Origin: Macrotis lagotis | Taxonomy: Eukaryota; Chordata; Mammalia; Peramelemorphia; Peramelidae | Assembly (NCBI RefSeq): GCF_037893015.1 | Contig: NC_133661.1 | Coordinates: 186,680,203 to 186,744,202 of the forward strand | DNA length: 64,000 nucleotides | Direction of reading: 5' to 3' | Part shown: in pieces, positions 46,891 to 57,277 of the stretch | Layout: every line of letters begins with the position of its first letter | Numbering within the stretch: position 1 is the stretch's first letter | Position numbers and translations under genes: made by a program | The notes under the pieces: generated by a model | Databases searched by the model: none | Seen by the model: the letters and a program-made list of their open reading frames with translations, nothing else | What the model was told of the DNA's origin: nothing

Positions 46891-47893
46891 GTGAGCAAGC
46901 AGAGAAAAAAGAGGAACACCATTGAGAAGTACATTATCTATGATCCCAAGAAGGATCAATATACTCAGTCTGAAGATGAGGAAACACAAGCTCCTGCATC
47001 TAAAGACTCCAAGGAAAAAACAGAAATTGGGATCAGGCTATGACAGAGCTCAAAAAAGACTTTGAAAATCAAATGAGGGAGTTAGAAGAAAAACTGGGAA
47101 AAGAAAGGAGAGAGAGATGCAGGAAAAACATGAAAATGAAGTCATCAGCCTAGTCAAGGAAATCCAAAAAAATGCTAAAGAAAATAGCATGCTAAAAACC
47201 AGCTTAGGTCAAATGGATAAAACAGTTCAAAAAGTTACTGAGGAGAAGAATGCTTTAAAAAGCAAAATTGGCCAGATGGAAAAAGAGATAAGAAAACTCT
47301 CTGAGGAAAACAAATCCTTCAGACAAAGAAAAGAACTCAGGGAGATGGATGAATTTACCAGAAATCAGGACTCATTACTTCAAAACTAAAAGAATGAAAA
47401 ATTAGAAGAAAATGTGAAACATCTCATTGAAAAAATAACTGATATGGAAAACAGACTTAGGAAAGATAATTTAAAAATTATTGGAATACCTGAAAGTCAT
47501 GATCAGGAAAAGAGCCTTGACATCATTTTCAAAGAATTACTACAGGAAAATTGCCCTGATATCCTAGAAGCAGAGGGCAAAATAGAAATGGAGAGAGTCC
47601 ACCAATCCCCCAAAAAAGAGATCCCAAAAAAACCAACCCCTAGGAATATTATAGCCAAGTTCCAGAACTCCCAAGTCAAAGAGAAAATATTACAAACATC
47701 CAGAAGGACACAATTCAAATATCATGGAGCTGCAGTCAGGATCTCACAGGACTTAGCAGCAACTACATTAAAAGTTCGTAGGGCTGGGAATATAATATAC
47801 TGGAAGGCAAAAGAGCTTGGAATGCAACCAAGAATCAACTACCCAGCAAAAATGAATGTCCTCTTCCAGGGAAAAAAAATGGACTTTCAATGA
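46891..47893 (+). pseudogene. HAL1 ORF1 (L1 ORF1p-like), copy A
   Basis: It encodes an L1 ORF1p-like RNA-binding protein: a charged N-terminus (SKQRKKRNT), a long coiled coil with repeated K-E-I/L-E heptads (47117-47389), then the RRM-like region with RLRKDNLKIIGIPES (about 47455) and the C-terminal domain with PRNIIAKFQNSQVKEKIL and INYPAKMNVLFQGKKMDFQ. In both copies GTG stands where the initiator ATG is expected. Here a small insertion near 47100 shifts the frame and an in-frame TAA at 47387 splits coiled coil from RRM. The two halves are otherwise open in one frame (47117-47389 and 47414-47893). ORF1p forms trimers on LINE RNA. Confidence 0.85.
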
Positions 47894-48480
47894 ACCAGGG
47901 GAATTTCAAATGTTCCTGTTGGAATGGCCAGAGCTGAACAGAAGGTTTGATCTTCAAATACAGGACTCAGGTGAAGCATAGAGATTGGAGGAAAAGGGGA
48001 AAATATGAGGGACTTAATGATGATGAACTGCATGTATTCCTGTATAGAAAAATGACACTGATAATAATCATATGAACCTTCTCAATTAATAGAGCAGGTA
48101 GAAGGAGCTTTTATAGTTGAAGCACAGGAGAAAGCTGGATTTGAAGATAAAATATGGTGTAAAAATGGAGTCAATAGAAAAAAGGGAAATGTAATGGGAG
48201 AAAGAAAAAGGAGAGGGGGAATAGGCCAAGATATTTCATATAATAAGATTTTTCTTTATTACAATGAGCTATTGCAATGATATGGAAGGGGGGGAAGACA
48301 AGGGGGAATGAGGGAATCTTTGCTTTCATCAGAGATGGCTAGGAGAGGAAACAGCATATATACTTGCATCTGGAGTAAGAAGGAGGGACAGGGGGAATGG
48401 CGGGGATGTGAGTGATGAAGGAGAGGATGGACCATGGGGGGAGAGTGGTCAGATATAACACATTTTCTTTTTTACTTCTT

Positions 48481-48617
48481 GCAAGGGGCTGGGATTGGAT
48501 GGCCTGTCCAGGACCATAGGGCCAGGTGGATGCTGGGCCTAAGGGGTGGTAGGGGGACTTCGGGCCTCTTGGCCCCAGGACCAGGGGTCTGTCTACTGCA
48601 CCACTGAGCTACCCTAC
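48481..48617 (-). repeat. SINE-like module 1 in HAL1-A 3' region
   Basis: Antisense tRNA-SINE-like sequence from GCAAGGGGCTGGGATTGG to ACCACTGAGCTACCC, much more GC-rich than free SINEs. Counterpart 57278-57418 in copy B. Confidence 0.75.
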
Positions 48618-48850
48618 AGCAGAGTCAAAGTGAAAGGAGAGAGAAAATATAGTACATGGTAGTGGAGAAGTACAAAAAGAGGGAGTTGTGATCAGCAATG
48701 GCAATGGTGGAAAAATATGGAAGTAACTTTTGCCATGGACTTATCATAAAGAATGTGATCCACCTGTGACAGAGTTGTTGGTGTTGGAACAAAGACTGAA
48801 GCACATTTTTTAATTACTATTTTTATTACTATTATTGGGGGGGGGGGGTT

Positions 48851-48974
48851 GCAGGGCAAATGGGGCCTGCCTGGGACCACAAAGCAGAGTGATTGTTGGG
48901 TGTCTGAGGCCGGATTTGGACCTGGGTGCTCCTGGCTCAAGGGCCAATGCTCTGTCTGCCACCCAGCCACCCCT
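48851..48974 (-). repeat. SINE-like module 2 in HAL1-A 3' region
   Basis: Antisense SINE with GCAGGGCAAATGGGG, GTGATTGTTGGGTGTCTGAG and GCCACCCAGCCACCCC. GTGATTGTTGGGTG stands where ordinary SINEs of the window have GTAATTATTAAGTG. Counterpart 56931-57068. Confidence 0.85.
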
Positions 48975-49031
48975 ACTATTATTACTATTTTATTTTATTT
49001 TGGGTCTTTTTTTTTTCATTTTTTTTTTTTT

Positions 49032-49168
49032 GCAGGGAAGTGGGGTTGGGGTGGCTTGTATGTCACTTGGCTGGGTGATTGTTGGGTGTATGGGGCTGGA
49101 TATGGGCTCAGGTGGTCCTGGCTCCAGGGCTGGTGTTCTGTCCATTGTACCACCTGGCCATACCTACA
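49032..49168 (-). repeat. SINE-like module 3 in HAL1-A 3' region
   Basis: Antisense SINE with GCTGGGTGATTGTTGGGTG, GTCCTGGCTCCAGGGCTGG and ACCACCTGGCC. At least a dozen positions read G where ordinary antisense copies read A. Counterpart 56742-56886. Confidence 0.85.
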
Positions 49169-49345
49169 ATTATTACTATTATTTTTTTTAATTTTAATTT
49201 TTTTCTCTCCCTTTTATCACTCAAGCAAGTCTATATTTTTGGGGGGAGGAGGTATTTTGTTTACTTTTAAACAAGAATATTTTATTAATGTATAAAAACA
49301 TTATTTGTACAAAATGAGAATAAATAAATATTAAATATTTTTAAA

Positions 49346-49361
49346 AAGAGTAGAGTAAATA
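49346..49361 (+). repeat. Target-site duplication of HAL1-A (right)
   Basis: AAGAGTAGAGTAAATA following the A-rich end. Confidence 0.93.
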
Positions 49362-49683
49362 AAGAAAGCATCCAATAGTAAGAAGAAAAGCATTTATTAA
49401 GCAACTCTGTAGTACTTTACAAATAATTAACCATCTGATTCTCACAAGTAGGTGTAATTATCCCCATTTTACACAGAAAATAGATTTGGTCCATGATCAC
49501 CCACAATTGTATATCATCTGAAAGGGAAGTAAACTACTGTGTTGACTCACTCCAGGCCCAGCATTCAATCCACTATAACATGAAATTGCTTACTAAACTC
49601 AGGAAGCTTATTTCAATGAAACTCATTTCTGTGATTAGTATTAATCAAGGGTCCAAAGTATAATATATATGAGTGAATCTGCA

Positions 49684-49774
49684 TTTCATTCTTGAACCAG
49701 CAACCTAAGAATCTCTTACGGTTTAAGAAACCTCTACCTACAGTCCACCGTTCTACCAACTGAGCTATCAAAGG
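49684..49774 (-). pseudogene. tRNA-Tyr (GTA) pseudogene with intron remnant
   Basis: Read on the minus strand it starts CCTTTGATAGCTCAGTTGG and keeps box A and the ACTGTAG anticodon region, followed by a longer intron-like stretch and TTCTTAGGTTGCTGG. Box B is lost (GGTTCAAGAAT) and the 3' acceptor strand no longer pairs. The 5' flank at 49900-50110 still resembles that of the intact Tyr genes (TTTCCTGGAAAAT, CCCACAGGAAAACTG, TTTCCAAACTGCTT). It is the Tyr member of the second Thr-Pro-Tyr module, about 7.3 kb from its Pro, the same spacing as in module 1. Confidence 0.85.
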
Positions 49775-50110
49775 GTACTTTAAATTTAACTATTATATGT
49801 CTTATTTCAAAGTTTTTGAGCTAAACTTTTTCCTAAAGAAGGAAATTATATCATTTACAATATTTGGTCTGTTAATATAACTTGCATATTTTCTGTTTCC
49901 TCCAGTCATCATCACTCTGGACATACTAGAGGTGTCTGGTTTCATTTCTTTCCTCAGATAATTCCCATAGCATTATCCCTTTATCTTTTGTGACCTCTAT
50001 TCTCTGCAATTTTCATCTTTCCTGGAAAATTTTTGGATGAACCCACAGGAAAACTGAACTTACCATTTTTCTTTCCAAACTGCTTTTTCTCTCTCCTTTC
50101 CTTATTCCCA

Positions 50111-51424
50111 CCCAGAGGGCCTTAATCACCTGCCACCCATATCCTTTTGTGATTATTATTTTTTTTTAGTTTAAGGGAATGATCATAACCACTCAAAAAA
50201 TCCAGGTGGGCTATGAGTACCCAAAACTAACAAATACCTTAAATCACAATAACAATATTGTCTGCAATACATAATATGAGATTCCAATTGAGTTTGTCAG
50301 AGGTTAAACTGATTTTTTAGCAAGTGAAAAGAGGAGGAAAGAAGGGTAGAATAGGTGGGTAAAGGTATAGTAGACAAAGCAAATGTAGATAAAATATTGT
50401 CTTCATGGAGAGAAGAATAAGGGAAAGGGAAGGGGGGGGAAGAGAACAGTATTATGGAAAATAAGGATAGTTTTGAAGGATTTTTTTTAATGGGTTAAAG
50501 AAGCTTTACATAAAGGATGCTCTTCAAAATGCCAAGAGGAGAACTTCCAATACCCTTGATCATTTTTGTGGTAATATTTATAGGTGAATGTAGTTTGGGG
50601 AAAAATCAAGAGAAACTTACATTTGAATTCTGCAGGTTTGAACTACCTCTAGAAAGACTGAATTTTAGTGTGGAATCCAGGGCTGTACTCCATTCACTGC
50701 TCGGCCTAGCTACACTCATTCACCTCCTTTTTAAAGGTGCACTGAGTCATGAGTTCTTCCAGTGTCCACTGAAGGGCTTATTTCTTTCTGCTCATATAGC
50801 TCTAGGTAACATACAGTGGATAGAAAAGAATCAGAACATTTATACACATCCTTTATTTAAGTCCTGGCTACCCTTTTATTTTTAGAACATAATCGTCATT
50901 GAATTCAATTAAAATGAACATACACTGACTGAGAATGTACTGTGTGAATAGCAATTCTGGTAAAAGCTGAGAAAAATACCAAGATTAGAGAACCCAGATT
51001 CCCCAAGACTCTTAAGAGTGTCTGACCAGAATCCTAGCTCCACTATGGTGGAGTGAGTTCAGAATTCCTCCTTTACATTCTTTAGTCTATTTCCTGAAGT
51101 CTGAATAATAATTTAAATTATTATTAAAGACTAGGTCTCTAAGGTATGGTGATATGGAGACAGAAGTGACTAGGGAGTTAAGACATGGCATCTGGGTCAG
51201 ACTGAATTCACCTTGATACTCAGTTCTTAACCCTTTTCCCCAGAATGAGAAAAGGAACATGAAAAAAATGTGGTAAACATGAAACATGTATTTGGCATTC
51301 TGTTTGATGCAAATCCTTTATCAGTTCTGACTCTCAAAATCATATGGTCTATGATCATGTTACTTCTCTTGATTAAATTAAAAGTGACTCAATATTATCT
51401 CCCAATTGAAAATTTTTTAAAATA
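50111..51424. other. Intergenic, nothing recognised
   Basis: AT-rich DNA. An open frame at 50517-50885 (122 codons) starts with a hydrophobic N-terminal stretch (LPIPLIIFVVIFIGECSLG) that looks like a signal or membrane segment by composition. I see no splice context, homology or repeat of it, so I do not call a gene. Confidence 0.4.
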
Positions 51425-51568
51425 ATTTTTTTTATTTAAGGTAATGTTCTAAGTGACTTGCCCAAGGTCACACAACAGGGCAATTATTAAGTATCTGAGG
51501 CTGGATTTGAATTCAGGTCTTGCTGATTCCAGGGCTGATGCCCTACCACTGTGCCACCTAACTACCCC
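51425..51568 (-). mobile_element. tRNA-derived SINE, antisense
   Basis: Antisense copy with AAGTGACTTGCCCAAGGTCAC and CCACCTAACTACCCC. AAAAATTAT-like sequence flanks both ends. Confidence 0.88.
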
Positions 51569-52677
51569 TAAAAATTATGTATGTATAATCCCTCCCCAGC
51601 TGGTTTTGGGTGATTCCTTAAAAATTCTATTTGCTGTAACTTCAGATTGGGAAGGAGACTGTGGAGAAATCAAAGAGAAGAGAAAGAGGAGAGAGACTTA
51701 CAAGAGGAAAGGCTAAGACTTTGAATAAAAAGTATGAGTCCCCAGAAGAAGGCAAGAAAATCTGGCTCCAAGAAAGGCCCGAAAAAAAATTCCCTTAATT
51801 GCTGCAATTTCACTTTAATTCTGAACACCTGAAATTTTGGTAGAACAGTGGCAACTTGGACTCAATGAGTGCTCAGTCTAGAGGGAGTTAGATTTTTTTC
51901 CTCCATGTAGCCCTGATTTCTCCATCCCAAGGAATTAGTTTGTTCCATTTTCAGAAAGGGTAAATTTAAAATGGTTGGAGGTGAAAGAAGATGAAAACAT
52001 CAATTTCTATTGTTTTAGTGGGACTAATAGCCAAGTCCTTGTTGGAATTGTAGTCAGTAAGTATAGAAAAGAGTAATTTTTTCCTTCAATGAACAGATCC
52101 ATAATTCCCCACTTGGACATTGGAACATTCATCTCATCTTCTTTCAGTTATAAATTTAAACTTAGTCAAACAACAATGTTAACTTTAGTCAGAGAAGGAA
52201 CTTTGTGCATTTCATATCGGTCTTTTATTTTTATTGCTGTAAAGATGCTTCGATTCTGAATCCAAATCACTGAAATTCAATGTGAACAGGAGACAGATGT
52301 GTGTGAGTGTAACTAACACAAATATAAAAGGTAAAGTCAGGAGACCTTGAGCACTTTCAGATATTTTTTGTCTTCAAACTGAATTTGGCAGATAGTGGGA
52401 GTTGAACAAATGTAGGCAAGGAAATAATGACTTCTCTCTGGCAGAGTCGGGGCAATGAATTGAAATGTGTAGAAAGAGTTTAAATGAAATTTATGTAGAA
52501 AAGGGTGAAGAAAGTGGAAGGTGAAATATGAGAATGAAAAGAGAAAAGAAAAAAAAAAAGCATTTTAAGACCTTGGAGAAGAAAGATGGTTTCTTAACTG
52601 CAAGAATTTGAACCAAAGAAGGCCTATGTAGTGAGTACTATTTAGATTATTGCCAAAAGGTGAGATAATGAGATCTT
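51569..52677. other. Intergenic, possible third module trace
   Basis: No gene. A stretch near 51825-51945 (GGTAGAACAGTGGCAACTTGG, then GAGGGAGTTAG and CCTCCATGT) weakly resembles 25945-26000 of module 1. It precedes a tRNA-Pro relic and may be a remnant of a third module. Confidence 0.3.
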
Positions 52678-52745
52678 GGGCTTTTTGGTCTGGGGTTATG
52701 ATTCTCCAATTGGAAGATTCCTGGCCTTGTGCACAAGATTTAAAT
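52678..52745 (+). pseudogene. tRNA-Pro relic
   Basis: It begins GGGCTTTTTGGTCTGGGGTTATGATTCTC, clearly from tRNA-Pro, but the anticodon arm is destroyed, the T arm is gone after CCTGG and no terminator is present. The oldest Pro copy in the window. Confidence 0.7.
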
Positions 52746-52859
52746 GTTCTGAATATTCTTTTCCCTTACCTGAATAGTATAGTAAATAGTAAAAGGATAT
52801 TTGAGATATATTAGAAACTAGAAACCCAAGGAATAGTAGGTATCTGAGGTAGTCACTGT

Positions 52860-53000
52860 TGAAAGCTTGACCTTGTGGAAAGAAGACTGGGCTAGAAGTC
52901 AGAATTTAATTTGAGTCTCAAATCAGATAACCACTTGAATGACCATATATGAGTACTTTGCTTCAATTTCCTCATCTGTAAAAATGGAGATATTTCTATG
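52860..53000 (+). mobile_element. MIR/CORE-type SINE
   Basis: It contains AAGACTGGGCTAGAAGTCAG and TTTCCTCATCTGTAAAAATGG. Confidence 0.65.
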
Positions 53001-53481
53001 ATATTTGTACATATAAAAGAAAGTTGGAGAGAGAAAGAGGGGGGAAAAAAGAGCGCTTTCATCTGGGAAAGAAACCAGAAAAGTCTTAATTCAGTGATAT
53101 CACCTGGGTTTGACTTTGAAAAAGAGAAGGACCTAAAGAAATGAAGATGTGGGATTATGTTGGAGGAAAGATAGTGGCCATTTTAGAAATAATGTACCTG
53201 ATGAATAAAAAAACTGAGTGAATTAATGACAGTCAGAAAAATAGTCTATTTAAACTAGAGAGTTGTGTGAGATAAAGATGAAAAATAAAGGTGAAGCAAG
53301 ACCCCTTTTTTTTTGAAAGGTCTTGAATATCAAGATTAAGAATTATTTAATTGAAGGTTTACAAATAAAAAGAAGTCTGGCAAATTCATAGGAGTGCATT
53401 AAGAAAGTTATTTGGTTAATAGGATGAAGAATGGTCCCTTCCCTATTTCTTCTCCATTTCCTTCTCTCTCTTTTCTTTTCT

Positions 53482-53577
53482 TCTTCCTTCCTTCCTTCCT
53501 TCCTTCCTTCCTTCCTTCCTTCCTTCCTTCCTTCCTTCCTTCCTTCCTTCCTTCCTTTCTTCCTTCCTTCCTTCCTC
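53482..53577 (+). repeat. (TTCC)n microsatellite
   Basis: About 22 TTCC units, slightly broken near the end. It generates FLPS-type and RKEG-type repeat peptides in the two strands that are not genes. Confidence 0.97.
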
Positions 53578-54133
53578 TCTTTTTTTCATTCCTGTTGCTG
53601 GGGAAAAGGTCCAGCTAAAAGTTTGGGCAGAATATGAAATTCTTGTAAAAGTCCAACTTTGACCCAGAAGAAATTTTAGGGACAAAAAAACAGATTTATT
53701 TAAGTTTTGCTGTGGTTAGCAGAAGCTAAGGAAGAGACATCCATGGAGGATAAACTGTAAGAAAGGGGCATCAGAGGGTATTTGGGGAATGATACTAACC
53801 AAGAGCAGGATAACTTACCAAAAGGGAAAAAACCATCAGGGTATAAGCAATAAGGAAGTGAATAAGGGCAGGAGAGCTTGGGACATCATAATCATCTCAA
53901 AGCTGGATACCCTCCAAAGTTCTTTTGGTGAGCAACTAAAGTCAGGAATGAATGAACTTTCTAAAGGGACAGGAAGATGAGGTAATTTAGGTATATGTTG
54001 ATAGCAGCAGTAATTCAGAAGGCAGAGATGAGGTAATTAGGGATATGTACATGAGTGGTGATAGGTCAGAGACTTGATCCTTTCAGGTTAAGGAACGGAC
54101 AAAATGACAAAAACATTGTTTTGTTCACCTAGA

Positions 54134-54137
<4 letters not shown>

Positions 54138-54179
<42 letters not shown>
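54138..54179 (+). repeat. (GT)n microsatellite
   Basis: About 21 uninterrupted GT units. Confidence 0.97.
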
Positions 54180-54180
<1 letters not shown>

Positions 54181-55190
54181 CTAGAAGCAGGAATTTACCT
54201 GGAGTTCTTGCCAGGGAGGGGTGAGGTACTTTACTAAAAATTCATTGACCTCATCTCATAAATTTGGACAATGGAACAGGGGGAGTTTTAGTGTATTAAT
54301 GTAAAGTACATGATCAGTACAGAGGGAAAAGATTAATTATATAACAAATTTCTCTTAACATTTCCCCTACTTCCTTCCTTTACTCCTTCCTTTCTCCCTT
54401 TCTTCTTCCTTCTCTTCTTCATGAGAACAAACCCCCAAATTTGAAATAGTTTTAGAAAGAACTTTATTAGGTTATTTGGTAAAGAGAAAACTGAAAGAAG
54501 GAGATGACTTCTCCAGGTTCTGGAAGGTTTGCATTATATGCCATTTTGATAGGGGTTTTCATTAATCATTCACACACTTTCATTAATCATTCACACACAA
54601 ATCACATGAAGAGAATCCAAAACAGTAGCATTGGTGGATGCTAAACAAGTCCTGAGTGTGGCAACCCTAAAAATAAAAATGCTTTGGGTGTATATATAGA
54701 GCTTGGAGGAACTCAAAATTATTTGCATCCATCTCTGGGATTCCAAAAGAACTACTATGGTTAGGTGACATTCTGGGTGCCAACAAACTCTAATAATTTT
54801 TTAAACATATAATAAAACATTCTTTCACTCTTCATTTTTTACTTTCTTCCATCCTTCCTTCCTTGTTTCCTTCTCTGTGGTAGGATGAATTCTCAAGTTT
54901 TCTTAGAGTGGGGAAATCTCCAGAGACATGGGGGAAATCTGTCTTCATTGATTCCTTAAGAGAGGAAGAATATCAAAAGCTATTGAAAATTATAACTATT
55001 TCCCCTATATAAAAATTTTCAAGTCTCAGTAGATTAATAGATGAAAGATGCAATTCAATTATGTTACATAATAACTCTGTTTTCATTCTGACTTCCCAAA
55101 AGGGGAAATAATAATTTACCTCTGGATTCCACCACAGTGAATTTTGAATTCAATTCAATTCAATATTCCAACTTCTTATGGCTGGTTGGT
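54180..55190. other. Intergenic, nothing recognised
   Basis: No gene seen. It includes a short tandem of TTTCATTAATCATTCACACAC near 54557-54598 and TTCC-rich runs. Confidence 0.5.
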
Positions 55191-55196
55191 TCTTGT

Positions 55197-56541
55197 CCTT
55201 CATTATTGAAGAAGACCAAAATGACATCACCATGTTTGAGACAAATCAGTATGTCTAATTGCAGATGATTAGTCTAATACAAGCTCAGAATACTCTACCA
55301 CAGTTTGGGAATAAATAGTTCATGTGAACACATGGGGTGGGTACTCTAAACTTACATATGTCACATTTCCTTTGGCCTGCTTCAATTCTGCCTTCCTCAT
55401 AGAGTACAGCACCCGCACTAATGAGGGCACAACATAGTGAGTGGCCCTGTGTCAGTACCTCCCATGATGTACAATTAATTCTAAGTTCTTCAATGAGACC
55501 TTCAGGGTATCCCTAAATCACTTCTTCTGACCCACTCCCCACCTTGTAAGCACTTGCCTTGTGTGAGTTCTCCATAAAATACTTTTTTTTTTTTGGCAAA
55601 CCTATATGTGGCATTCTAACAACGTGTCCAACCCATTGTAGTTGCACTCTCTGTAGTAATGTAGAACTGCTAGGTTAGTCAAGAAAGAACTTCAGTATCT
55701 TCTCCTGCTAGATGATCTTCAGAATCTTCCTAAGACAATTCAAATGGTAGCAATTCAGTTTCTTGACATGGCACTGGTAAACTGTCCAAGTTTCACAAAC
55801 ATATAGCAATGAGGTCAGCACAAAGGCTCTCAAGACATTTTAGTTTGGTAGTCAGTCTAATACCTATTCTCTCCCACACTTTCTTTTGGAGCCTCCCAAA
55901 TACTGAGCTACCTCTGGCAATGCATGTGTTAATCTCATTGTCAATGTGTACCTCCTTGGAAAGGACAATGCTAAGATAAGTGAACTTGTCCACAGTACTC
56001 AAAACTTCTCCATTTACTGCAATCAATGGTTCTACACATGGATGGTGTGGTACTGACTGATGGAAAAACTGTGTTTTATTGGTATTTATTATTAGACCAA
56101 AATCAGCACAAGCAGCAGAGAATATTTTGTTGCAACCCAGTTTCAGAGGTTGAATTGCATGCACAACCCTCTGCAAAAAAGATCATGCACAAACATTCCT
56201 TCCATTTTGGTCTTGCCTTTTCAAGTTGAAGAATTTGCCATCAGTGCAGTAGCTGACCTTGATGCCATGTTCATCCTCAGTGACAGTGTCTGATAATATG
56301 CTGAAAACATCATTCTAAAAAGTGTGGGAGCAAGGACACATCCTTGTTTCACTCCATTGATCACTGGGAAATCTCAAGTGCTTCATCCAATATCTAGAAC
56401 CCAGGCACGCATGCTATCACGAAATTGATGTACAATACTAATGAACTTCTCCAAGCAACCAAATTTTGACATAATTTTTATGTCAAACCCTCATATCGGA
56501 GGTTGGTCAGATCTATAAATGTTGTATATAAATCTCTGTTC
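55197..56541 (-). mobile_element. RTE-type LINE, 3' part (minus strand)
   Basis: On the minus strand, 55793-56176 reads as the RT C-terminal part of RTE elements: FGLIINTNKTQFFHQS, INGEVLSTVDKFTYLS, VHIDNEINTCIARGSSVFGRL and KKVWERIGIRLTTKLK. Below it lies the RTE 3' untranslated end (to about 55197, antisense of GAATGAAGGAC-type ending). Above it the RT continues to 56541, where HAL1-B interrupts it, and resumes at 59747. Several stops show decay. Confidence 0.88.
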
Positions 56542-56557
56542 TGTTCCTGTCATTTTT
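56541..56557 (+). repeat. Target-site duplication of HAL1-B (left)
   Basis: CTGTTCCTGTCATTTTT, repeated at 59730-59746. Confidence 0.95.
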
Positions 56558-56741
56558 TTATTTTTTATATTTAATATTTATTTATTCTCATTTTGTACAA
56601 ATTATGTTTTTTATACATTAATAAAATATTCTTAAGAGTAAACAAAATGCCCCCTCTCTGCAAAAAATATAAACTCACTTGAGTGGTAAAGTAAAGGGGA
56701 GAGAAAAAAATTAAAATTAAAAAAATAATAGTAATAATTGT

Positions 56742-56886
56742 AGGTATGGCCAGGTGGCGCAGTGGATGGAGCACCAGCCCGGGAGCCAGGAGCACCAGAG
56801 CCCATATCCAGCCCCATACACCCAACAATCATCCAGCTGTGTGACATGTAAGCCACCCCAACCCCACTGCCCTGCAAAAACCAAAA
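56742..56886 (+). repeat. SINE-like module 3 in HAL1-B
   Basis: Plus-strand (SINE-sense) order GGCCAGGTGGCGCAGTGGATGG, then ACACCCAACAATCATCCAGCTG, then CCCACTGCCCTGCAAAAACC. The middle block reads CCCAACAATCATCCAGC where ordinary copies read CTTAATAATTACCTAGC. Confidence 0.87.
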
Positions 56887-56930
56887 AAAGAAAAAAAAGA
56901 CCTAAAATAAAATAAAATAGTAATAATAGT

Positions 56931-57068
56931 AGGGGTGGCTGGGTGGCAGACAGAGCATTGGGCCTCGAACGAGGAGCACCCAGGTCCAAATCCGGCCTCA
57001 GACACCCAATGATCACCTTCCTATGCAGCCCCAGGCAGGCCACCCAGCCCCATTTGCCCTGCACCCCC
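56931..57068 (+). repeat. SINE-like module 2 in HAL1-B
   Basis: SINE-sense module with GGTGGCTGGGTGGCAGACAG, CAAATCCGGCCTCAGACACC and CCCATTTGCCCTGCACC. Confidence 0.87.
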
Positions 57069-57277
57069 CCCAAAATAATAATAATAAAAATGTGCTTCAG
57101 TCTTTGTTCCAACACAAACAGCTTTGTAGTGGGTGGATCACATTCTTTATAAGTCCATCACAAAAGTTCCTTCTATATTTTTCCACCATTGCTATTGCTG
57201 ACTGCAACTCCCTCTTTTCGTATTTCTCCATTACCATGTACTATATTTTCTCTCTCCTTTCACTCTGACTCTGCTGT

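Larger units (their letters stand above)
46152..49345 (+). mobile_element. HAL1-type LINE (ORF1 only), copy A
   Basis: About 3.2 kb insertion flanked by a 16-bp duplication, with 14 extra bases between the left duplication and the element. It begins GGGGGTGGAGCCAAGATGGC, the L1-type 5' start with a YY1-like CAAGATGGC. The order is a GC-rich 5' region to about 46890, ORF1 (46891-47893), then about 1.45 kb of 3' region with three antisense SINE-like modules and an AATAAATAAAT-type A-rich end. No ORF2 sequence is present. Copy B (56558-59729) has the same architecture, so this is a family and not a chance deletion. HAL1 elements (half-L1) are a known mammalian group that keep ORF1 and borrow reverse transcriptase from L1. 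Confidence 0.88.

Noticed and set aside
48835-49295. Tryptophan/glycine-rich open frames of 118 and 148 codons, with a counterpart at 56717-57115
   Set aside because: They are antisense translations of the SINE modules, open because of their G-rich composition.
50517-50885. 122-codon frame with a hydrophobic N-terminus as a secreted protein gene
   Set aside because: No recognised domain, no promoter or splice context, and AT-rich unconstrained codon use. Length is within chance for the region.
53412-53685. FLPS-repeat and RKEG-repeat proteins on both strands
   Set aside because: They are translations of a (TTCC)n microsatellite.
53482-54179. CRISPR-like or satellite arrays
   Set aside because: All tandem arrays in the window are simple microsatellites without spacers.
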